From assembly GCA_028701945.1 (NCBI GenBank), contig JAQVPT010000008.1:1-25907 (forward strand): 25,907 bases of DNA, written 5' to 3'. This document shows positions 22,320 through 25,907 of the stretch, piece after piece. The stretch is from Bacteroidales bacterium (GTDB lineage: Bacteria; Bacteroidota; Bacteroidia; Bacteroidales; ML635J-15). Positions within the stretch are counted from its first letter, which is position 1; every line of letters starts with the position of its first letter. The position numbers and the translations under genes are program-made. A model generated the notes under the pieces. The model did no database searches and was not told the DNA's origin. It saw nothing but the letters and a program-made list of their open reading frames with translations.

Positions 22320-23642
22320 TTAGTCGTTGATTGTGTTATTGTTTTTTCGCTGTATTGCGGGTTGATCTTCGAGTTCGTCTAAGTAAAAAGAATCGTTTAG
22401 GTGGTCAATGTCTTTCACATGCTTGTAATTATTTGGATTTGAGTCTAGATTAGATGTGTTGTCCTCGTCTTTTTCATTGAATAGCGATTTGTCAAAATCT
22501 AGTTCTAGTTCGACAGATTTTTCGTCGTCATCAAAGTTTAGATTATTGTCTTTCTCGTCAAGTTGTTTTATCTCGTCAAATGTTTTGTTATCAACGACTT
22601 TCTCGAGAGTGTCTCCAAATTTAAGGCGTATGATTTCTTTTTCTGGTTTGTCGGTTTCGTATAGCCCAGGAAATGACTCAAAGCCAGTAGCTATAATCGT
22701 AACATTTATTTCGTCGCCTAATTTGTCGTCGTGTCCAGTACCCCAAATAACATTAGCATTTTTGCCAACAACATCTTTTAGGTAGCTTGTTATTGTGCCA
22801 AACTCGTTCATACTGAGTTCGTTCTCACCAGGTGCACTCATAATGTTGAGTAAAATATTTTTAGAGCCTTTTATGTCATTATCTTTTAGTAGTGGTGAAT
22901 TTAGAGCCGTTTTGATAGCGGTAATATCTCTGTCTTCTCCTGCTGCTCTTGCAGATCCCATAAGGGCAACCCCGCTGTCTTTCATCACTGTTTTAACATC
23001 TTCAAAGTCAACATTTATATATCCGTGTACAGTAATAATTTCTGCAATTCCTTTTGTTGCAATGGCTAGAACGTCATCAGCTTTTGTAAAAGCATTAGAC
23101 ATTTTCAGGTCATTATAAATGTTTTGTAGTTTTTCGTTGTTTATAATCAATAATGAGTCAACAAACTCTTTCATTTTGTTGATACCTTCAATAGCTTGAT
23201 TTATTCTTTGTTCGCCTTCTACTTTAAATGGAATTGATACAATTCCAATAGTGAGTATATCGCGTGCTTTAGCCGCTTCGGCGATTACTGGTGCAGCACC
23301 AGTTCCTGTTCCACCACCCATTCCAGCTGTGATAAACACCATTTTTGTGTTGTCATCTAAAATCTTTTCGATGTCGGCTAGGTTTTCGATCGCAGCTTCG
23401 CGACCTTTAGCTGGATTATTGCCTGCTCCGCGTCCTTCGGTGAGGCTTGTTCCTAATTGTATTTTTATTGGAGCAGGGCTGTTTCGAAGTGCTTGTTCGT
23501 CGGTGTTACAGACAACAAAATCGACACCTGTAATTTCCATGTTTATCATTTGATTGACTGCGTTGCTACCGCCTCCACCAACACCAATTACTTTGATGAT
23601 TGATGATTCGTTTTTAGGTATAATGAATTCTAAATCGTCCAT
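22320..23642 (-). CDS. ftsZ: Cell division GTPase FtsZ
   Basis: FtsZ polymerises into the division ring. From the chosen start the protein has 440 residues: a short N-tail (MDDLEFIIPKNESSIIKVIG), the GTP-binding loop GGGGSNAV (22-29), the tubulin signature GGGTGTG (109-115) and the T7 loop NVDFEDV needed for GTP hydrolysis. A long acidic linker (~330-420) follows, and the C-terminal peptide DQPAIQRK probably binds FtsA. The open frame extends 11 residues upstream to an ATG at 23675 inside ftsA, adding a low-complexity MTKTKTKKTKT. The internal ATG at 23642, 13 bases after the ftsA stop, fits the family start much better. Confidence 0.95.
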   Translation of the reverse strand: MDDLEFIIPKNESSIIKVIGVGGGGSNAVNQMINMEITGVDFVVCNTDEQALRNSPAPIKIQLGTSLTEGRGAGNNPAKGREAAIENLADIEKILDDNTKMVFITAGMGGGTGTGAAPVIAEAAKARDILTIGIVSIPFKVEGEQRINQAIEGINKMKEFVDSLLIINNEKLQNIYNDLKMSNAFTKADDVLAIATKGIAEIITVHGYINVDFEDVKTVMKDSGVALMGSARAAGEDRDITAIKTALNSPLLKDNDIKGSKNILLNIMSAPGENELSMNEFGTITSYLKDVVGKNANVIWGTGHDDKLGDEINVTIIATGFESFPGLYETDKPEKEIIRLKFGDTLEKVVDNKTFDEIKQLDEKDNNLNFDDDEKSVELELDFDKSLFNEKDEDNTSNLDSNPNNYKHVKDIDHLNDSFYLDELEDQPAIQRKNNNTIND

Positions 23643-23655
23643 AGTTTTTGTTTTT

Positions 23656-24981
23656 TTAGTTTTCGTCTTCGTCAAAAAATCTTGCGAATCTGGTTTTTAA
23701 TGAGTCTTTAGGTTCGCCATTTTGTTTTGTTTCTTTTCTTTTTTTCTTTTTATCAGTGGTTTCTTCTACTGGTTCTTTTGTTTCTTCATTAATTTTTTCA
23801 TATATCGACTTTTCTATTTCTAGGAGTCTGTACGCATCACCTTTCATAATTAATCCTATAGCAGTAGAAAACTGGGGTTTATTTATAATATCTGAATATG
23901 GTCCTTCAATATATTCAGTGGGAAAGCCAATTCTGATATCGTTCCCTGTTAGGTATGCTGCAAGTTGTTTGAGATTTGTCAGTAATGCTCCTCCCCCTGT
24001 AATAACTATTCCTCCTGCGAGTTTATCTTTAATTCCTGATGATTCTATCTGAAACATTGCGGCATGTAATATTTCTTCCATTCGGGCTTCGATGACACTG
24101 TTAAGTTCGAAAAGCGAAAATTCTTTTTCTTCTCTGCCTTTAAGTCCTTCTAATGAAATAATTGTGTTTTCTTGACTTTTTTCTGCAATGGCAGACCCAT
24201 ATTGAATTTTAAGTTCTTCGGCTTGGTTTTCTAAAACTGACAGATGGTTTTTTATGTCATTAGTTATCGTATTCCCGCCAATAGGAATTACTGCCGTGTG
24301 TATAATGTGGTTGTTGTGATATATTGCAATGTCTGTTGTGCCACCGCCGATATCTATCAAAGCAACACCTGATTTCCTTTCATGGGTTGTTAGTACGGCT
24401 TCTGCTGATGCGATAGGTTCAAGAATAAGTGAACTAACTTTTAATCCTGCAATTGTAGCACATTTTTTTATGTTATTAACCATCGCCATTTGACCCATTA
24501 TGATATGGAAATTACCTTGTAGTATTTTTCCGCTCATTGCAACAGGGTTTTCAATACCTGTCTCATTATCAACAATATAAGATTGCGGAATTATATCCAG
24601 GATTTTTTCTCCGGGGTCTTCAAGTGATTGTTGCATAAGCTCTCTGAGGGCATCGATGTGTTTCGTTTTTATTAACGAATCTTCATCTTCAATTTTAATA
24701 CTGCATCTGTTTTTCGAAGTTTTAACATGTTGACCTGCTATACCTACGAAAACTTCGTTTAGTCTCAATCCTGATCCACTTAAAATTTTATTTAAAGCTA
24801 TTCGGATAGAGTTTACTGTTTCGTCAATATTAAGAACAACTCCGCGTCTAATACCTTTTGAGGCTGTGGTTCCAAAACCTATAACTTCGAATCTATTTGT
24901 ATCGGTTTTTCTTCCCGCAATAGCTACGATTTTTGTTGTCCCAATGTCAATAGCTGCAATAATTTCCGATTTGTTTTCCAT
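23656..24981 (-). CDS. ftsA: Cell division protein FtsA
   Basis: The 441-residue actin-like ATPase tethers FtsZ to the membrane. Actin-fold motifs are visible: phosphate 1 AAIDIGTTKIVAIAG, phosphate 2 VALIDIGGGTTDIAIY and adenosine GGIVITGGGALLTNLK. The SHS2/1C region lies around residues 80-190 (NEVFVGIAGQHVKTSKN). After a charged linker (KKKKRKETKQ), the C-terminus DSLKTRFARFFDEDEN can form the short amphipathic helix that binds the membrane. It starts three bases after the ftsQ stop. The last codons lie just before ftsZ, in the normal murC-ftsQ-ftsA-ftsZ order. Confidence 0.96.
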   Translation of the reverse strand: MENKSEIIAAIDIGTTKIVAIAGRKTDTNRFEVIGFGTTASKGIRRGVVLNIDETVNSIRIALNKILSGSGLRLNEVFVGIAGQHVKTSKNRCSIKIEDEDSLIKTKHIDALRELMQQSLEDPGEKILDIIPQSYIVDNETGIENPVAMSGKILQGNFHIIMGQMAMVNNIKKCATIAGLKVSSLILEPIASAEAVLTTHERKSGVALIDIGGGTTDIAIYHNNHIIHTAVIPIGGNTITNDIKNHLSVLENQAEELKIQYGSAIAEKSQENTIISLEGLKGREEKEFSLFELNSVIEARMEEILHAAMFQIESSGIKDKLAGGIVITGGGALLTNLKQLAAYLTGNDIRIGFPTEYIEGPYSDIINKPQFSTAIGLIMKGDAYRLLEIEKSIYEKINEETKEPVEETTDKKKKRKETKQNGEPKDSLKTRFARFFDEDEN

Positions 24982-24984
24982 TGT

Positions 24985-25767
24985 TTATTTCTTTTTACAA
25001 ATTACTTGATTTGAGTATTTTAAATTTATGACAGAATAAATATTCCAGTCAGTTAGGGCGAATCCTTTTTTATATATTGCTTCGAGTTTACCCATCTTAA
25101 ATTTATAGTTAGTTAAATCTCCAAGCATAATTATATGATTTCCTACTCTAGGTATAAGTTCGATATCTTTTGAGTCGTTAATATATATTTGTGTTATCTG
25201 ATTTTTCCATAATTCATGCTCATTCAAAAAACTCACGTAATTGAACAATTCCCTCAGTGTATAAGGGTATGATTTATCTATTGTTTTTATATCCGTGGCG
25301 TCGATGCTGGTAACAAATGTGTGCGAAATGTTTCCTGTTACTGTGATTACATTGGCAGTGTAATTGTTGCATATCGGCATTAAACTACTTTCGTCGTCTA
25401 TATAATAATGTTCGTTATTGTTTGTTATTATCCGCATAACAGGGTTGCGCTGTTTGATTATAATATTTAATTGTCCATTAAACTTACTGTAAAGTTCAGC
25501 ATTCCTTATAAATGGACTTGCCTCAAGAATATTTTCAATTTCGTCAAAATTAATACTATCTATGATACAAGAGTCTATTTTTATATTATTAGTATTCAAC
25601 AACTTATTAACAGATTCTTCGTCAATAAACTTATGGGGTTTATCTATAATAAGGTTTATGCTGCTGCAAATTATGTTGTCAGATTTTTTATTTGCAAAAC
25701 TAAGCATGAAGACTATGTAAGTCAGCAACAAAAGCCATTTTGTTATTTTAAAAATAGCTTTTTTCAT
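24985..25767 (-). CDS. ftsQ: Cell division protein FtsQ/DivIB
   Basis: The 260-residue bitopic membrane protein has a short cytoplasmic N-terminus (MKKAIFKITKW), one transmembrane helix (LLLLTYIVFMLSFA) and a periplasmic part. That part starts with a POTRA-like region (FIDEESVNKLL, INFDEIENILEASPFIRNAE, QLNIIIKQRNPVMRI) and continues with the beta domain (YYIDDESSLMPI, LIPRVGNHIIMLGD). FtsQ links FtsA/FtsZ to the septal wall synthases. Sequence conservation in this family is weak, so the call leans on topology, length and position between murC and ftsA. The start overlaps the murC stop by four bases (ATGA). Confidence 0.92.
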   Translation of the reverse strand: MKKAIFKITKWLLLLTYIVFMLSFANKKSDNIICSSINLIIDKPHKFIDEESVNKLLNTNNIKIDSCIIDSINFDEIENILEASPFIRNAELYSKFNGQLNIIIKQRNPVMRIITNNNEHYYIDDESSLMPICNNYTANVITVTGNISHTFVTSIDATDIKTIDKSYPYTLRELFNYVSFLNEHELWKNQITQIYINDSKDIELIPRVGNHIIMLGDLTNYKFKMGKLEAIYKKGFALTDWNIYSVINLKYSNQVICKKK

Positions 25768-25907
25768 TTTGCAAATTCCTTTCTTATTGGCTCGGTTAAT
25801 TGGTCAATGTCGCCAGCTCCCATTGTAACAATTAATTCTGGGTTAAGCGATTTTAATAATGGGATAAGTTCTGTTTTTGAGCACAAATGTTTCTTTTCTA
25901 CACTTGC
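25764..25907 (-). CDS. murC: UDP-N-acetylmuramate-L-alanine ligase, C-terminal fragment
   Basis: Only the last 47 codons and the stop are in the window. The frame ends IVTMGAGDIDQLTEPIRKEF, then AK. The (V/L)TxGAGDID-L motif near the C-terminus is typical of MurC, which adds L-alanine to UDP-MurNAc in peptidoglycan precursor synthesis. The ATGA overlap with ftsQ and the gene order of the division cluster support the call. The catalytic and ATP-binding parts lie outside the window. Confidence 0.92.
   Translation of the reverse strand, partial: ASVEKKHLCSKTELIPLLKSLNPELIVTMGAGDIDQLTEPIRKEFAK

Noticed and set aside
23643..23675. ATG at 23675 as the ftsZ start
   Set aside because: It lies inside ftsA and adds a low-complexity Thr/Lys tail; the ATG at 23642 fits the family and the spacing after the ftsA stop.
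22456..24052. Several open frames of about 100 codons on the plus strand opposite ftsZ and ftsA
   Set aside because: They are Ser-rich antisense shadows of strongly conserved genes and lack recognisable motifs or promoters.

Overview
The window is AT-rich and almost certainly comes from a member of the Bacteroidota (Bacteroidales/Marinilabiliales-like). The evidence is: secreted proteins with type IX secretion (T9SS) C-terminal sorting domains (YPNPTxG motif), a porD (DUF4835) gene, the Bacteroidota-type omega subunit of RNA polymerase, the operon bamD-rpoZ-coaBC-porD-recN, and promoters of the TAnnTTTG (-7) class in front of several genes.

Layout. (1) 1-4053: the 5' end of a secreted-protein gene on the minus strand, then, divergently, a 1164-residue gingipain-like C25 cysteine peptidase with a T9SS sorting domain. 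(2) 4054-5644: a repeat-rich stretch around one small conserved gene (yehS, DUF1456). It holds 7- and 8-bp tandem arrays, a ~204-bp element bounded by 23-bp inverted repeats with nested hairpins, three ~90% identical 92-bp repeats and a CTTTGTG/CACAAAG inverted repeat. This is the least explained part of the window. (3) 5645-8654: a degQ/htrA-type protease and an NAD(P)-binding protein in a two-gene minus-strand operon, diverging from dapF. (4) 8737-8899: a self-contained tRNA-Lys(UUU) unit with its own promoter and intrinsic terminator. (5) 9107-12958: a 1283-residue trypsin-fold (lysyl-endopeptidase-like) peptidase with six PKD domains and a T9SS sorting domain. (6) 13020-15902: a three-gene ABC importer of the iron-siderophore/cobalamin class (lipoprotein binding protein, FecCD permease, ATPase). 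(7) 16076-21008: bamD-rpoZ-coaBC-porD-recN. (8) 21101-21637: a secreted protein of unknown function. (9) 21862-25907: the 3' end of the division/cell-wall cluster on the minus strand, in transcription order murC (partial)-ftsQ-ftsA-ftsZ-yqeY.

How the genes fit together. BamD (outer-membrane protein assembly) and PorD (T9SS) are parts of the envelope machinery through which the two large T9SS peptidases would reach the cell surface. DapF supplies meso-diaminopimelate for peptidoglycan, MurC builds its precursor, and FtsQ/A/Z drive septation. Both convergent gene junctions (4053/4166 and 21008/21101) are filled by the same GTAATC-type short tandem arrays, which contain self-complementary blocks and may act as two-way transcript ends.

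No CRISPR array, transposase, phage gene or rRNA is visible. Three gene starts were moved from the longest open frame: bamD to 16076, the ABC ATPase to 15168 and ftsZ to 23642. All functional calls rest on reading motifs by eye; no database search was run.
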